Shown here: piece after piece, positions 15,878 to 26,246 of the stretch | Layout: the number at the start of each line of letters is the position of its first letter | Numbering within the stretch: the first letter of the stretch is position 1 | NCBI RefSeq assembly: GCF_018614075.1 | Contig: NZ_JAGGOZ010000031.1 | Coordinates: 1-64,000, forward strand | Length of the DNA: 64,000 nucleotides | Source of the DNA: Streptomyces sp. ISL-94 | GTDB lineage: Bacteria > Actinomycetota > Actinomycetes > Streptomycetales > Streptomycetaceae | Reading direction: 5' to 3' | Translations under genes and position numbers: made by a program | The notes under the pieces: model-generated | Databases searched by the model: none | What the model was told of the DNA's origin: nothing | The model's input: only the letters and a program-made list of their open reading frames with translations

Positions 15878-16611
15878 GCGGAGACCACCTTCAGGGCTTC
15901 TTCCAGGGTGAAGGCCTTGGCGTACAGGGCCTTGCCGACGATCGCGCCCTCGACGCCCAGCGGGACCAGCTCGGACAGCGCCCGCAGGTCGTCGAGGGAG
16001 GAGATGCCGCCGGAGGCGACGACGGGCCGGTCGGTGGCGGCGCAGACGTTCTTCAGCAGCTCCAGGTTGGGGCCGGTGAGCGTGCCGTCCTTGCCGATGT
16101 CGGTGACGACGTAGCGGGCGCAGCCCTCGGAGTCCAGGCGGGCGAGCGTCTCGTACAGGTCGCCGCCCTCGCTGGTCCAGCCGCGGCCCTTGAGGGTGGT
16201 GCCGCGTACGTCGAGGCCGACCGCGATCCTGTCGCCGTGCTCGGCGATGGCCCTGGCGGCCCACTCGGGGGTCTCCAGGGCGGCGGTGCCGAGGTTGACG
16301 CGGGTGCAGCCGGTGGCGAGGGCCGCGGCCAGGGAGGCGTCGTCGCGGATGCCGCCGGAGAGCTCGACCTTGATGTCCATGGCGCCGGTGATCTCGGCGA
16401 CCAGGGCGCGGTTGTCGCCGGTGCCGAAGGCGGCGTCCAAGTCGACCAGGTGCAGCCATTCGGCGCCGGAGCGCTGCCAGGCGAGGGCCGCGTCCAGCGG
16501 GGAGCCGTAGGAGGTCTCGCTGCCGGACACCCCGTGCACGAGGCGGACGGCCTGCCCGTCGCGGACGTCGACCGCGGGGAGGAGCTCAAGCGTCTTCTGC
16601 GTCGCAGTCAT
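15874..16611 (-). CDS. priA: Bifunctional ProFAR/PRA isomerase PriA (HisA/TrpF)
   Basis: 245 residues, TIM barrel. In actinobacteria this one enzyme isomerises both ProFAR (histidine) and phosphoribosylanthranilate (tryptophan). The first catalytic aspartate is Asp15 in [14 protein letters not shown] and the second lies in [13 protein letters not shown] (171-176). The insertion [15 protein letters not shown] is typical of PriA. No trpF is found among the trp genes here, which supports dual function. It overlaps hisH by one base and the RidA-like gene by four. Confidence 0.93.
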   Translation of the reverse strand: MTATQKTLELLPAVDVRDGQAVRLVHGVSGSETSYGSPLDAALAWQRSGAEWLHLVDLDAAFGTGDNRALVAEITGAMDIKVELSGGIRDDASLAAALATGCTRVNLGTAALETPEWAARAIAEHGDRIAVGLDVRGTTLKGRGWTSEGGDLYETLARLDSEGCARYVVTDIGKDGTLTGPNLELLKNVCAATDRPVVASGGISSLDDLRALSELVPLGVEGAIVGKALYAKAFTLEEALKVVSA

Positions 16612-17255
16612 CAGAGGGTCTCGATCCAGTTGGTGAGGAGCTGCGCTCCGGCGTCGCCGGACTTCTCCGGGTGGAACTGGGTGGCCCACAGGGCCCTGTT
16701 CTCCACCGCCGCGACGAAGCGCTCGCCGTGGGTGGCCCAGGTGACCTTGGGGGCGCGGATCGCCGGGTTGGTGACCTCCAGGCTCCAGTCCTTCGCGGCG
16801 TACGAGTGCACGAAGTAGAACCGGGCGTCGGCGTCCAGGCCGGCGAAGGCCTGGCTGTCGGCGGGGGCCTCGACGGTGTTCCAGCCCATGTGGGGGACGA
16901 CGGGGGCCTTGAGGGGGCCGACCGTGCCGGGCCACTCGTCCAGGCCCTCGGTCTCGACGCCGTGCTCGATGCCGCGCTCGAAGAGGATCTGCATGCCGAC
17001 GCAGATGCCCATGACCGGGCGTCCGCCGGAGAGCCGGCGGCCGATGATCCAGTCGCCGCGGGCGTCCCGCAGGCCCTGCATGCAGGCGGAGAAGGCGCCG
17101 ACACCGGGGACGAGGAGCCCGTCGGCGTCCATGGCCTTGTCGTAGTCGCGGGTGATCTCGACGTTCGCGCCGACGCGCGCGAGGGCGCGCTCGGCGGAGC
17201 GGACGTTCCCGAAGCCGTAGTCGAAGACCACGACCGTCTTGGTGGCTGCGCTCAT
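16611..17255 (-). CDS. hisH: Imidazole glycerol phosphate synthase, glutaminase subunit
   Basis: 214 residues, class I glutamine amidotransferase that feeds ammonia to HisF. The nucleophile is Cys85 in [14 protein letters not shown]; the His/Glu pair is in [17 protein letters not shown] and YFVHSYAA are typical HisH strands. The ATG is chosen over a 14-codon longer frame because AAGGA lies at good spacing; it overlaps the stop of the upstream small membrane gene (ATGA). Confidence 0.95.
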   Translation of the reverse strand: MSAATKTVVVFDYGFGNVRSAERALARVGANVEITRDYDKAMDADGLLVPGVGAFSACMQGLRDARGDWIIGRRLSGGRPVMGICVGMQILFERGIEHGVETEGLDEWPGTVGPLKAPVVPHMGWNTVEAPADSQAFAGLDADARFYFVHSYAAKDWSLEVTNPAIRAPKVTWATHGERFVAAVENRALWATQFHPEKSGDAGAQLLTNWIETL

Positions 17256-17419
17256 TCCCAGATTCCTTGGATCCGCAGGACCCCGGCGACCAGACACATC
17301 GCGGAGCCGATGGCGAGCAGGATGACGACCGACAGGGGCATCTTCTGCTTCTGGAAGGAGTAGACACCGCCGGCCAGGAAGAGGCCGACGACGATCAGGA
17401 TGGTGTTGAGGCCGTTCAC
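17252..17419 (-). CDS. Small membrane protein within the his operon
   Basis: 55 residues from a GTG two bases after the hisB stop. It consists of two hydrophobic helices ([16 protein letters not shown] and [19 protein letters not shown]) joined by a short basic turn QKQKMP. Its stop overlaps the hisH start, so it is embedded between hisB and hisH with coupled translation. No function is known to me; similar short ORFs occur at this place in other Streptomyces his operons as I recall. Confidence 0.75.
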   Translation of the reverse strand: MNGLNTILIVVGLFLAGGVYSFQKQKMPLSVVILLAIGSAMCLVAGVLRIQGIWE

Positions 17420-17421
17420 GG

Positions 17422-18015
17422 CTAGAGGGCGCCCTTCGTGGAGGGCAGGATCCCGGCCGCGCGCGGGTCGAACTCCGCGGCGTACCGCAGGGCGCGGGCG
17501 AGGGCCTTGAACTGGCACTCCACGATGTGGTGGGCGTTGCGGCCGTACGGGACGTGGATGTGCAGCGCGATCTGGGCCTGCGCGACGAAGGACTCGAAGA
17601 TGTGCCGGGTCATCGTCGTGTCGTACTCGCCGATCATCGGCGCCATGTTCTCGGGCTCGGTGTGCACGAGGTAGGGGCGGCCGGACAGGTCGACAGTCAC
17701 CTGGGCGAGGGACTCGTCGAGCGGCACGGTGCAGTTGCCGAAGCGGTAGATGCCGACCTTGTCGCCGAGGGCCTGCTTGAAGGCGGCGCCGAGCGCGAGG
17801 GCGGTGTCCTCGATGGTGTGGTGGCTGTCGATGTGCAGGTCGCCGTCCGTCTTGACCGTGAGGTCGAAGAGGCCGTGGCGGCCGAGCTGGTCGAGCATGT
17901 GGTCGTAGAAGCCCACGCCCGTCGAGACGTCGACCTTGCCGGTGCCGTCGAGGTTTATCTCGACGAGGACAGAGGTCTCCTTCGTGGTCCGTTCGACCCG
18001 TCCGATGCGGCTCAT
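17422..18015 (-). CDS. hisB: Imidazoleglycerol-phosphate dehydratase
   Basis: 197 residues, the single-function dehydratase. Metal-binding repeats are [20 protein letters not shown] and [14 protein letters not shown] in the N-terminal half, matched by [14 protein letters not shown] and [19 protein letters not shown] in the second half. It overlaps hisC by four bases. Histidinol-phosphate phosphatase is not fused and is not in the window. Confidence 0.96.
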   Translation of the reverse strand: MSRIGRVERTTKETSVLVEINLDGTGKVDVSTGVGFYDHMLDQLGRHGLFDLTVKTDGDLHIDSHHTIEDTALALGAAFKQALGDKVGIYRFGNCTVPLDESLAQVTVDLSGRPYLVHTEPENMAPMIGEYDTTMTRHIFESFVAQAQIALHIHVPYGRNAHHIVECQFKALARALRYAAEFDPRAAGILPSTKGAL

Positions 18016-19124
18016 GCGTGCTGCTCCTTCTTCAGTGCGCGAACCGCTTCCAGGAACGCGTCGTTCTCTGCCGGGGTGCCGGCGGTGACCCGCAGCCGGC
18101 CCGGTACGCCGTTGTCCCGGACCAGGACGCCCTGGTCGAGGATCTTCTGCCAGGCGGTGTGCGAGTCCTCGAACTTCCCGAACTGGATGAAGTTCGCGTC
18201 GGACTCGGTGACCTCGTAGCCGGCGGCCCGCAGCTCGGTGACGAGGCGGTCCCGTTCGGCCTTGAGCTGCTCGACGTAGCCGAGCAGGGTGTCGGTGTGC
18301 TCCAGGGCGGCCAGCGCGGTCGCCTGGGTGACGGCCGACAGGTGGTACGGCAGGCGCACCAGCTGGACGGCGTCGACCACGGCGGGGTGCGCGGCCAGGT
18401 AGCCCAGGCGCAGACCGGCGGCGCCGAAGGCCTTGGACATGGTCCGGGAGATCACCAGGTTCGGCCGGCCCTCGATGAGGGGCAGCAGCGAGTCCCGGTG
18501 GCTGAACTCCACGTACGCCTCGTCCACGACGACCAGCGAGGGCTTGGCCGCCTGCGCGGCCTCGTAGAGGGCGAGGACGGTCTCCGCCTCGACCGCGGTG
18601 CCCGTGGGGTTGTTGGGCGAGGTGATGAAGACGACGTCGGGGGCGCTCTCCGCGATGGCCTGCTCGGCCCCCGCCACGTCGATCGTGAAATCCTCCCGGC
18701 GCGGGCCGGAGATCCACCCCGTCCCGGTGCCGCGGGCGATCAGCGCGTGCATCGAGTACGAGGGCTCGAAGCCGATCGCGGTGCGGCCCGGCCCGCCGAA
18801 GGTCTGGAGCAGCTGCTGGAGCACCTCGTTGGAGCCGTTGGCGGCCCAGACGTTCTCCTTGGCGACCGGGTGCTTGCCGGTACGGGTGAGGTAGGCGGCC
18901 AGCTCGGTGCGCAGCTCGACCGCGTCCCGGTCGGGGTAGCGGTTGAGGGTGCGGGCGGCCTCGGCGACGCGCTCGGCGATCCGCGCGACGAGCTCGGCGG
19001 GGAGCTCGTACGGGTTCTCGTTGGTGTTCAGCTGGACGGGCACGTCGAGCTGCGGGGCGCCGTACGGGGTCTTGCCGCGCAGTTCGTCCCGGATGGGGAG
19101 GTCGTCGATGCCGATGCCGGTCAT
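18012..19124 (-). CDS. hisC: Histidinol-phosphate aminotransferase
   Basis: 370 residues, PLP fold type I. It transaminates imidazole acetol phosphate. Landmarks are [49 protein letters not shown], the PLP lysine in [17 protein letters not shown] and [18 protein letters not shown] overlaps couple it to hisD and hisB. The start follows hisD's last codons; a longer open frame upstream is an artefact of high GC. Confidence 0.96.
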   Translation of the reverse strand: MTGIGIDDLPIRDELRGKTPYGAPQLDVPVQLNTNENPYELPAELVARIAERVAEAARTLNRYPDRDAVELRTELAAYLTRTGKHPVAKENVWAANGSNEVLQQLLQTFGGPGRTAIGFEPSYSMHALIARGTGTGWISGPRREDFTIDVAGAEQAIAESAPDVVFITSPNNPTGTAVEAETVLALYEAAQAAKPSLVVVDEAYVEFSHRDSLLPLIEGRPNLVISRTMSKAFGAAGLRLGYLAAHPAVVDAVQLVRLPYHLSAVTQATALAALEHTDTLLGYVEQLKAERDRLVTELRAAGYEVTESDANFIQFGKFEDSHTAWQKILDQGVLVRDNGVPGRLRVTAGTPAENDAFLEAVRALKKEQHA

Positions 19125-20461
19125 ACGGTCGGCACCTTCCATCCGAAGCGCGCCTTGAGGGCGGCGCCGTGGGCGGGCAGGTCCTCGGCCTCGGCCAGCG
19201 TCACCACGTGGTGGGTGACCTCGGCGAGGGCGTCGCGCGTGTAGTCGACGATGTGGATGCCGCGCAGGAAGGACTGCACGGACAGGCCCGAGGAGTGGCA
19301 GGCGCAGCCGCCGGTGGGCAGCACGTGGTTCGACCCGGCGCAGTAGTCGCCGAGCGAGACCGGGGCCCACGGGCCGACGAAGATCGCGCCGGCGTTGCGC
19401 ACGCGGGCGGCCCAGGCGGCGGCGCCGGCGGTCTGGATCTCCAGGTGCTCGGCGCCGTACGCGTCGACGACCTTCAGGCCGTCCTCCAGGCTGTCGACCA
19501 GCACGATCGCGGACTGCTTGCCCGCGAGCGCCGGCTTGATCCGGTCCTCGACGTGCTTGCTGGCCGCGACCTGCGGCTCCAGCTCCTTCTCCACGGCGTC
19601 CGCGAGCTCCGCGCAGTCCGTGACGAGGACGGCGGCGGCGAGCGGGTCGTGCTCGGCCTGGCTGATCAGGTCGGCGGCCACGTGCACCGGGTCGGCCGTG
19701 GAGTCCGCGAGGACCGCGATCTCGGTCGGGCCGGCCTCGGTGTCGATGCCGATCTTCCCGGTGAAGTAGCGCTTGGCGGCGGCGACCCAGATGTTGCCGG
19801 GGCCGGTCACCATGTTCACCGGCAGGCAGTCCTCCGTGCCGTACGCGAACATCGCGACGGCCACGGCGCCGCCGACCGCGTACACCTCGTCCACGCCGAG
19901 GAGCGCGCACGCGGCGAGGATCGTCGGGTGCGGCAGCCCGCCGGCTGGGTCTCCTTCAAAACGGGGCTTCTGGGGCGGCGACGCGAGCGCGATCGACTCG
20001 ACGCCCGCCTCCTGCGCCGGTACGACGTTCATGACGACGGAGGACGGGTACACCGAGCGGCCGCCCGGGGCGTACAGCCCCACGCGCTCCACCGGAACCC
20101 ACTTCTCGGTCACGGTGCCGCCGGGGACCACCTGGGTGGTGTGCTCGGTGCGGCGCTGGCCCCGGTGCACGATCCGGGCGCGCCGGATCGACTCCTCCAG
20201 GGCGGCGCGGACGGCGGGGTCCAGTTGCTCCAGGGCGGCCTTGACGGCCTCCGCGGGTACCCGGACCTGCGAGAGTTCGACCCCGTCGAACTTCTGCGCG
20301 TACTCGATCAGCGCCGCCGTGCCACGATGATGGACGTCCTCGCAGATGGGCCGCACTTTCTCCAGGGCAGCTTCTACGTCGAACTCGGCACGGGGCAGCA
20401 GATCGCGCAGGGCGCCGCCCTCGGGAAGGGCGTCACCGCGCAGGTCGATACGAGAGATCAC
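19121..20461 (-). CDS. hisD: Histidinol dehydrogenase
   Basis: 446 residues. Zinc enzyme that oxidises histidinol to histidine in two NAD steps. Motifs include [60 protein letters not shown] with a zinc-site histidine, and the glycine-rich [17 protein letters not shown]. The start is a GTG with a GGGAG site just before it. It is the first gene of the his operon, facing a divergent gene across 151 bp that contain a perfect palindrome. Confidence 0.97.
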   Translation of the reverse strand: MISRIDLRGDALPEGGALRDLLPRAEFDVEAALEKVRPICEDVHHRGTAALIEYAQKFDGVELSQVRVPAEAVKAALEQLDPAVRAALEESIRRARIVHRGQRRTEHTTQVVPGGTVTEKWVPVERVGLYAPGGRSVYPSSVVMNVVPAQEAGVESIALASPPQKPRFEGDPAGGLPHPTILAACALLGVDEVYAVGGAVAVAMFAYGTEDCLPVNMVTGPGNIWVAAAKRYFTGKIGIDTEAGPTEIAVLADSTADPVHVAADLISQAEHDPLAAAVLVTDCAELADAVEKELEPQVAASKHVEDRIKPALAGKQSAIVLVDSLEDGLKVVDAYGAEHLEIQTAGAAAWAARVRNAGAIFVGPWAPVSLGDYCAGSNHVLPTGGCACHSSGLSVQSFLRGIHIVDYTRDALAEVTHHVVTLAEAEDLPAHGAALKARFGWKVPTV

Positions 20462-20500
20462 CTCCCAATTCTCTCAGACCGCCCACCGCCACCGTTCGCC

Positions 20501-20519
20501 TGTATCACTGGCTGATACA
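20501..20519. promoter_or_regulatory. Perfect palindrome upstream of hisD (TGTATCA-N5-TGATACA)
   Basis: TGTATCACTGGCTGATACA has two perfect 7-base arms around a 5-base centre, 40 bp upstream of the hisD start in the divergent hisD/20613 intergenic region. The AT-richness stands out from the surroundings. It has the form of a dimeric repressor operator; the regulator is unknown. Confidence 0.55.
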
Positions 20520-20576
20520 CGCCCCGGATGTCACAGGCCCCCGATAGCGTTCCCCACACACGTATTTTCCCAGGTA

Positions 20577-20595
20577 TGTACGTGACGTACGTGAC
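20577..20595. promoter_or_regulatory. GTACGTGAC direct repeat upstream of the 20613 gene
   Basis: GTACGTGAC occurs twice in tandem 18-35 bp before the ATG at 20613. It could be part of the promoter or an activator site; no known consensus is recognised. Confidence 0.3.
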
Positions 20596-20612
20596 AGCGG
20601 AGGGGGGCCGCC

Positions 20613-22238
20613 ATGACCGAGGCACGCGCGGGTGAGGAACCGGCGGATCTCACCGCCGCCGAGCACCGCATGTGGGAGGCATACCGCACGGGCAGCGTCT
20701 GCGATCTGAGCTCCCCCGGCTACCGCCGGGAGGTGCCCCCAGGCGCCGCCGACCGGGACGATCCGCACGGCGAGCACGTCTGGGGCCCCGAGCGCGGCGT
20801 CCGCGCGGGTGTGGTGGCCCTGCTGCTGCTCCACGGGCCGGCCCCGGTGCCGGGCAAGGTGGCCTCGCTCAAGATGCGCGGCGTACGGATCACCGGGCGG
20901 CTCGACCTGTCCGGCGGCACGGTCGGCCCGTACGTGGAGCTCCAGTCCTGCCGCTTCGACAGCGAGGTGCAGCTCTCCGAGGCCCGCTTCGGCACGCTGC
21001 GCCTGATCAACTGCGCGATACCCCGGCTGGAGGCAGCCCGCCTGCACACCGAGGGCGATCTGCACATGCCGCGCTGCCGGGTGGCCCGGGGCATCCGGCT
21101 GACCGACGCGCAGATCGGCACCGACCTGCTGATCAGCCAGGCCGTGGTGCAGCGGGACAGCAAGGGCCGGGCCATCACCGCCGACGGGATGTCGGTGGCG
21201 CAGGACTTCCAGGCCGAGCTGCTGGAGACGTACGGGGAGCTGAGCCTGCGCGGCGCGAAGGTGGGCGTGTCGATGAACCTGCGCGGGGCCCGCCTGCGCA
21301 ACCCGTATGGGCGGTACGCGCTGAACGCGCCGCAGTTGACCGTCGAGCGGACCCTGTACCTGACCTCGATCGCGATGGACTACGGCCCCGGCGGCTCGGG
21401 CTCCTCCACTCCCCCTTACGGGCTGGGGCTGACGCCGACGCGCGGACAGCGGGCGCAGCGCTTCGAGTGCCGGGGCGGGATGCGGCTGGACGACGGCCGC
21501 TTCGGCGACGCCATCGACTTCTACGGGGCGCGGTTCGTGCTCACCGACGAGCAGGAGATCTCCCTGCGCCGGATCCAGACCCCCGAGTTCCGTTTCGTGG
21601 GCGAGCGGCCTGAGCGGGGGCGGGTCGTGGTGTCCGGGGCCAAGGTGGTCAAGCTGGTGGACACCTCCACCAGCTGGCCGGGCCCCGGCGGGGTGTCGAT
21701 CGAGGGCTTCGTCTACGAGAACCTCGCACCCCGCGGCCATTTCCCGCTGGACCGGCGGCTGGCCTGGGTCGAGGCGGCCGCCGTGGAGTACTCCCCGGAG
21801 CCCTACGAGCGCCTCGCCGCCGTCCTGCGGGCCAGCGGTGAGGACGCGGACGCCCGCGAGGTCCTCCTCGCCAAGCAGCGGCGCCGCCGGACCACCCTGC
21901 CGCCGGCCGCCAAGGCGTGGGGCTACCTCCAGGACTGGACGGTGGTCTACGGGTACCGGCCGGGCCGGGCCGCGCTGTGGATGGCGGTGCTGTGGGCGGC
22001 GGGCGCGCTTCTGTTCTCCCAGCACAAGCCGCCGCCGATCAAGGGAGACGAGCACCCGCACTGGAACGCCGCCCTGTACGCCCTGGACCTCCTGCTCCCG
22101 GTGATCGACCTCGGCCAGGAAGGCCAGTGGAAGGTGGCGGGCGGCTGGCAGTGGGGTGCGGCGACCCTGGTCGTCCTGGGGTGGATCCTGGCCACGACGG
22201 TGGCGGCGGGCGCGTCGCGGCTGCTGAGGCGGGGGTGA
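20613..22238 (+). CDS. Pentapeptide-repeat-like membrane protein, function unknown
   Basis: 541 residues. Residues ~85-370 read as a series of short strands in a pentapeptide/right-handed beta-helix style (for example ITGRLDLSGGTVG, LSLRGAKVGVSMNLRGARLR). Then comes a helical basic segment (YERLAAVLRASGEDADAREVLLAKQRRRR), and two or three hydrophobic helices near 455-475 and at the C-terminus. Homologues are often labelled 'membrane-associated oxidoreductase', but I see no nucleotide-binding or redox motif to support that name. A GGAGGGGGG ribosome site precedes the ATG. It is divergent from hisD. Confidence 0.7.
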   Translation: MTEARAGEEPADLTAAEHRMWEAYRTGSVCDLSSPGYRREVPPGAADRDDPHGEHVWGPERGVRAGVVALLLLHGPAPVPGKVASLKMRGVRITGRLDLSGGTVGPYVELQSCRFDSEVQLSEARFGTLRLINCAIPRLEAARLHTEGDLHMPRCRVARGIRLTDAQIGTDLLISQAVVQRDSKGRAITADGMSVAQDFQAELLETYGELSLRGAKVGVSMNLRGARLRNPYGRYALNAPQLTVERTLYLTSIAMDYGPGGSGSSTPPYGLGLTPTRGQRAQRFECRGGMRLDDGRFGDAIDFYGARFVLTDEQEISLRRIQTPEFRFVGERPERGRVVVSGAKVVKLVDTSTSWPGPGGVSIEGFVYENLAPRGHFPLDRRLAWVEAAAVEYSPEPYERLAAVLRASGEDADAREVLLAKQRRRRTTLPPAAKAWGYLQDWTVVYGYRPGRAALWMAVLWAAGALLFSQHKPPPIKGDEHPHWNAALYALDLLLPVIDLGQEGQWKVAGGWQWGAATLVVLGWILATTVAAGASRLLRRG

Positions 22239-22272
22239 CGGGGCCGGCCGCCGGGCCACTACCCTTTGCCTC

Positions 22273-23010
22273 GTGACCACCGTTCGCCTGCCCCTCTTCC
22301 CGCTGAACTCGGTGCTGTTCCCGGGACTCGTCCTCCCGCTGAACATCTTCGAGGAGCGTTATCGCGCCATGATGCGCGAGCTGCTGAAGACGGGTGAGGA
22401 CGAGCCGCGCCGCTTCGCGGTCGTCGCCATCCGCGACGGCCGGGAGGTCGCGCCGACGGCGCCCGGCCTGCCGGACCAGACGGCCCTGCCCGAGCGCGGC
22501 CCGGCCGCGGGCTTCGGCGCGGACCCGGTACAGGCCTTCCACCGGGTGGGCTGCATCGCGGACGCGGCGACGATCCGGGAGCGGGAGGACGGCAGCTTCG
22601 AGGTCCTGGCGACCGGCACGACGCGGGTCCGGCTGCTGTCGGTCGACGCCTCGGGCCCCTTCCTCACGGCGGAGCTGGAGGAACTCCCGGAGGACGCGGG
22701 CGAGGGCGCGGGGGCGCTGGCCGAGGGGGTGCTGCGGGCTTTCCGCACGTACCAGAAGCGGCTGGCCGGGGCGCGTGAGCGGTCGCTGACGGCCGCGGAA
22801 CTCCCCGACGAGCCGTCGGTGGTCTCGTACCTGGTGGCAGCGGCGACGATGCTGGACATCCCGGCGAAGCAGCGGCTGCTCCAGGCCCCGGACACGGCGA
22901 CGCGTCTGGCGGAGGAGCTGAAACTGCTCCGCGCGGAGACCGCGGTGATCCGCCACCTCCCGTCGCTGCCGGCGGTGGAGCTGACCCGAGCCCCGACGAG
23001 CCCGAACTGA
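22273..23010 (+). CDS. LON peptidase substrate-binding domain protein
   Basis: 245 residues, a stand-alone Lon N-terminal domain without ATPase or protease parts. The typical start is LPLFPLNSVLFPGLVLPLNIFEERYRAM, with RVGCIADAATIREREDGSFEVLATGTTRVRLL (contiguous with a gap of ~75 residues) in the middle. Such proteins are thought to bind peptides or act as protease adaptors; the role is unproven. It begins at a GTG and its TGA overlaps the ATG of ybaK. Confidence 0.85.
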   Translation: MTTVRLPLFPLNSVLFPGLVLPLNIFEERYRAMMRELLKTGEDEPRRFAVVAIRDGREVAPTAPGLPDQTALPERGPAAGFGADPVQAFHRVGCIADAATIREREDGSFEVLATGTTRVRLLSVDASGPFLTAELEELPEDAGEGAGALAEGVLRAFRTYQKRLAGARERSLTAAELPDEPSVVSYLVAAATMLDIPAKQRLLQAPDTATRLAEELKLLRAETAVIRHLPSLPAVELTRAPTSPN

Positions 23011-23504
23011 TGGCGAAGAAACCGAAGCAGGCGGCGGGCACCCCGGCGATCGTCGCCCTCACGGCGGCGGCCGTCCCCTTCACCACCCACGCATACGAAC
23101 ACGATCCGTCCCACCCCTCCTACGGCGAGGAGGCGGCGCAGGCCCTCGGCATCCCGCCGGCCCGGATCTTCAAAACCCTGGTCGCGGACGTGGACGGAAC
23201 CCTGACGGTGGCGGTGGTCCCGGTCTCCGGCTCACTGGACCTGAAGGCCCTGGCGACGGCGGTGGGCGGCAAGCGGGCATCGATGGCGGACCCCGCCGCA
23301 GCGGAACGCACCACGGGCTACGTCCGGGGCGGCATCTCCCCGCTGGGGCAGCGCAAGCGCCTGCGCACGGTCCTGGACGCGTCTGCCGCTGCCCACGCCA
23401 CGGTCTGCGTCTCGGCCGGCCGTCGCGGCCTGGAGGTCGAACTCGCCCCGTCGGACCTGGCCACCCTCACCGCCGCCGTCCTCGCCCCGGTGGCCCGCCC
23501 CTAG
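23010..23504 (+). CDS. ybaK: Cys-tRNA(Pro)/Cys-tRNA(Cys) deacylase, YbaK/EbsC type
   Basis: 164 residues. YbaK-type editing domain that hydrolyses Cys mischarged on tRNA(Pro). The conserved lysine is in RIFKTLVADVDG, followed by VAVVPVSGSLDLKALA, and the glycine-rich loop GYVRGGISPLGQRKRL matches the active-site loop. Translation is coupled to the Lon-domain gene by a one-base stop/start overlap. Confidence 0.9.
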   Translation: MAKKPKQAAGTPAIVALTAAAVPFTTHAYEHDPSHPSYGEEAAQALGIPPARIFKTLVADVDGTLTVAVVPVSGSLDLKALATAVGGKRASMADPAAAERTTGYVRGGISPLGQRKRLRTVLDASAAAHATVCVSAGRRGLEVELAPSDLATLTAAVLAPVARP

Positions 23505-23574
23505 AACCCACAGCTCCACTGCCGGGGCTCCGCCGCGGGCTTGAGCCGCGCGAGCCCTCTCAGCCGGACCACAC

Positions 23575-23679
23575 TCCAGCCCCGCCGGTGTTTGAGGCGC
23601 GGGGTACGGGGCGGAGCCCCGGGCTGTAAGCCGCACCAAACCACCCAGCCAGGCCAAATCCAGCCCTGCCGGCGTTTGA
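23575..23679 (-). repeat. Two inverted copies of the dispersed intergenic repeat
   Basis: The 227-bp gap between convergent ybaK and a membrane-protein gene contains two reverse-orientation copies of the element at 4.3 kb: CAGCCCCGCCGGTGTTTGA near 23577 and CAGCCCTGCCGGCGTTTGA near 23661. Both are followed by GGGGTACGGGGCGGAGCCCC. Confidence 0.85.
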
Positions 23680-23731
23680 GGCGCGGGGTACGGGGCGGAG
23701 CCCCGGCTCTGGGCCATGCGGGCCCGCAGGG

Positions 23732-24376
23732 TCAGGGGCGCGGGGTTTCCGGCGGGGCCGGAGTGGCGTGGACGTGCGGCGGCGGGTAGACGCCCGGCCG
23801 GTCCGCGGCCGGGGCGGGGTCCCCGGGGGTCCACAGGGCGGTCAGGCCCAGGTGGGCCAGGACGGCGACCATCGGCCAGGCCAGCAGGGCGCCGTGCGCC
23901 AGCAGTTGCAGCGGCGCGTCGAACGGGACCCCCTTGCCCGCCTTCTGCGCGGCGGCCGCCAGGTCCGAGGACGGCCCCAGCCACAGCCCGAACCGCCACC
24001 CCACGAGCGCGGCGAAGCCCGACCCGACGGCCAGCCCGATGACCAGCGGCACGCCACCGCGCCGGCGCCACAGGAACGTACCGACCGCGCTCAGCAGCCC
24101 CAGCCCCGCAGCCAGCAGGAAGAAGGTCCCGTCGGACCCGATCCGGGCCTCGCTCTCGCTGTTGCGCAGGAAGACCGCCTCCCCGTTGGAGACGTACTGC
24201 ACCCGCGGCGCCAGCCACACCCACAGCGCCCCGAGGAGCAGACCGGCCACCCCCACGGCCAGGGTGACGGCGGCCCCGTCACGGAAGTCCGCCGCGGTGG
24301 TCTTCTCCGGCGGAGGACCAAGAGGGTCGAGGGGAGACGGCGGGATCGGCGGGGTCACGGCTTCGGTCACCCCCAC
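23732..24376 (-). CDS. Membrane protein, DUF2567-like
   Basis: 214 residues. A Pro-rich N-terminus is followed by four hydrophobic helices (VTLAVGVAGLLLGALWVWL, FFLLAAGLGLLSAVGTF, PLVIGLAVGSGFAALVG, LLAWPMVAVLAHLGLTAL) with an extracytoplasmic loop after the first, and a His/Pro-rich C-terminus. It resembles the actinobacterial DUF2567 family as I remember it; no function is known. Two in-frame GTG codons (24376, 24370) could start it, and neither has a strong ribosome site. Confidence 0.65.
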   Translation of the reverse strand: MGVTEAVTPPIPPSPLDPLGPPPEKTTAADFRDGAAVTLAVGVAGLLLGALWVWLAPRVQYVSNGEAVFLRNSESEARIGSDGTFFLLAAGLGLLSAVGTFLWRRRGGVPLVIGLAVGSGFAALVGWRFGLWLGPSSDLAAAAQKAGKGVPFDAPLQLLAHGALLAWPMVAVLAHLGLTALWTPGDPAPAADRPGVYPPPHVHATPAPPETPRP

Positions 24377-24404
24377 ATCGTGCCAGGTGCGAACGGCACG
24401 GGCG

Positions 24405-25180
24405 TCAGCGGACCGCCGCCCGCCGGTACGCCCAGGTGGCGACGGCCAGCGAGAGGACCCCCACCGCCCCGCACACCCCGAGGTCGAACGCCACGGCCGC
24501 CCAGTCCGGATCCGGCGCGAAGGTCCGCGCGAAGGCCTCCACCCCGTACGTGGAGGGCAGCAGCTCCCGCGTCCACACGATCACGTCCGGCATCCGCTCG
24601 GGCGGCAGCACCCCCAGCAGCAGCGCCGCCGACATGCCGAGCTGCCCGGCCAGCGTGGCCAGTTCCTGCCGCGGCGCCAGCAGGCCCAGCGCCGCCCCCA
24701 GCCCGGCGAGCGCGGCCCCGGCCAGCGGCACCACCGCGGCCAGGATCCACAGCCCGCCCATCGGCAGCCCGAACAGCACGCACCCGAAGACCGCCGTCAC
24801 CAGCGTCCCCGGCAGCGTGAAGGAGGCGTACGCGGCGGCCGTGCCCAGCACCACCGACGCCGGCGGCACCGGCAGGGTGGCGTAGTGGTCGAGCCCGCCG
24901 CCCGCCCGCAGCTGCCCGAAGTACTGCGCGAGCAGGTTCAGCGCGACGAAGGCCACGACGAGGACGGAGGAGCCGGCCACGACGGCGCGGGCCTCGGAGC
25001 CCCCGTCCACCACCCCCCGCATCAGGATCATGATCCCGACGGACTGGAAGGTGGCCACGAACAGCAGCGGGATCCGCGCCACCCGCGCCCGGGACAGCTG
25101 TGCCCGGTAGACGGCGGCGAGCGCGGGGAAGAGCCGGGCCCGGGGTGCGAGCGGCGCGGCAGCGCCCGTGGACAGAGTGC

Positions 25181-25184
<4 letters not shown>
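24405..25184 (-). CDS. ABC transporter permease (ABC-2 type)
   Basis: 259 residues with six predicted membrane helices and the general look of ABC-2 exporters (MILMRGVVDGG, ATLPVPPASVVLG, MSAALLLGVLPPERMPDV). Its GTG start overlaps the TGA of the ATPase gene upstream. Together they would form a two-gene exporter, for a drug, lipid or peptide that cannot be identified here. Confidence 0.85.
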
Positions 25185-26218
<1,034 letters not shown>

Positions 26219-26246
26219 GAGGGAGCAGCCTACGCGGCGTCCGCCC

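Noticed and set aside
20520..20560. -35/-10 promoter for hisD
   Set aside because: TGTGAC and GATACA-like hexamers on the minus strand are spaced wrongly (23 bp), so no promoter is claimed.
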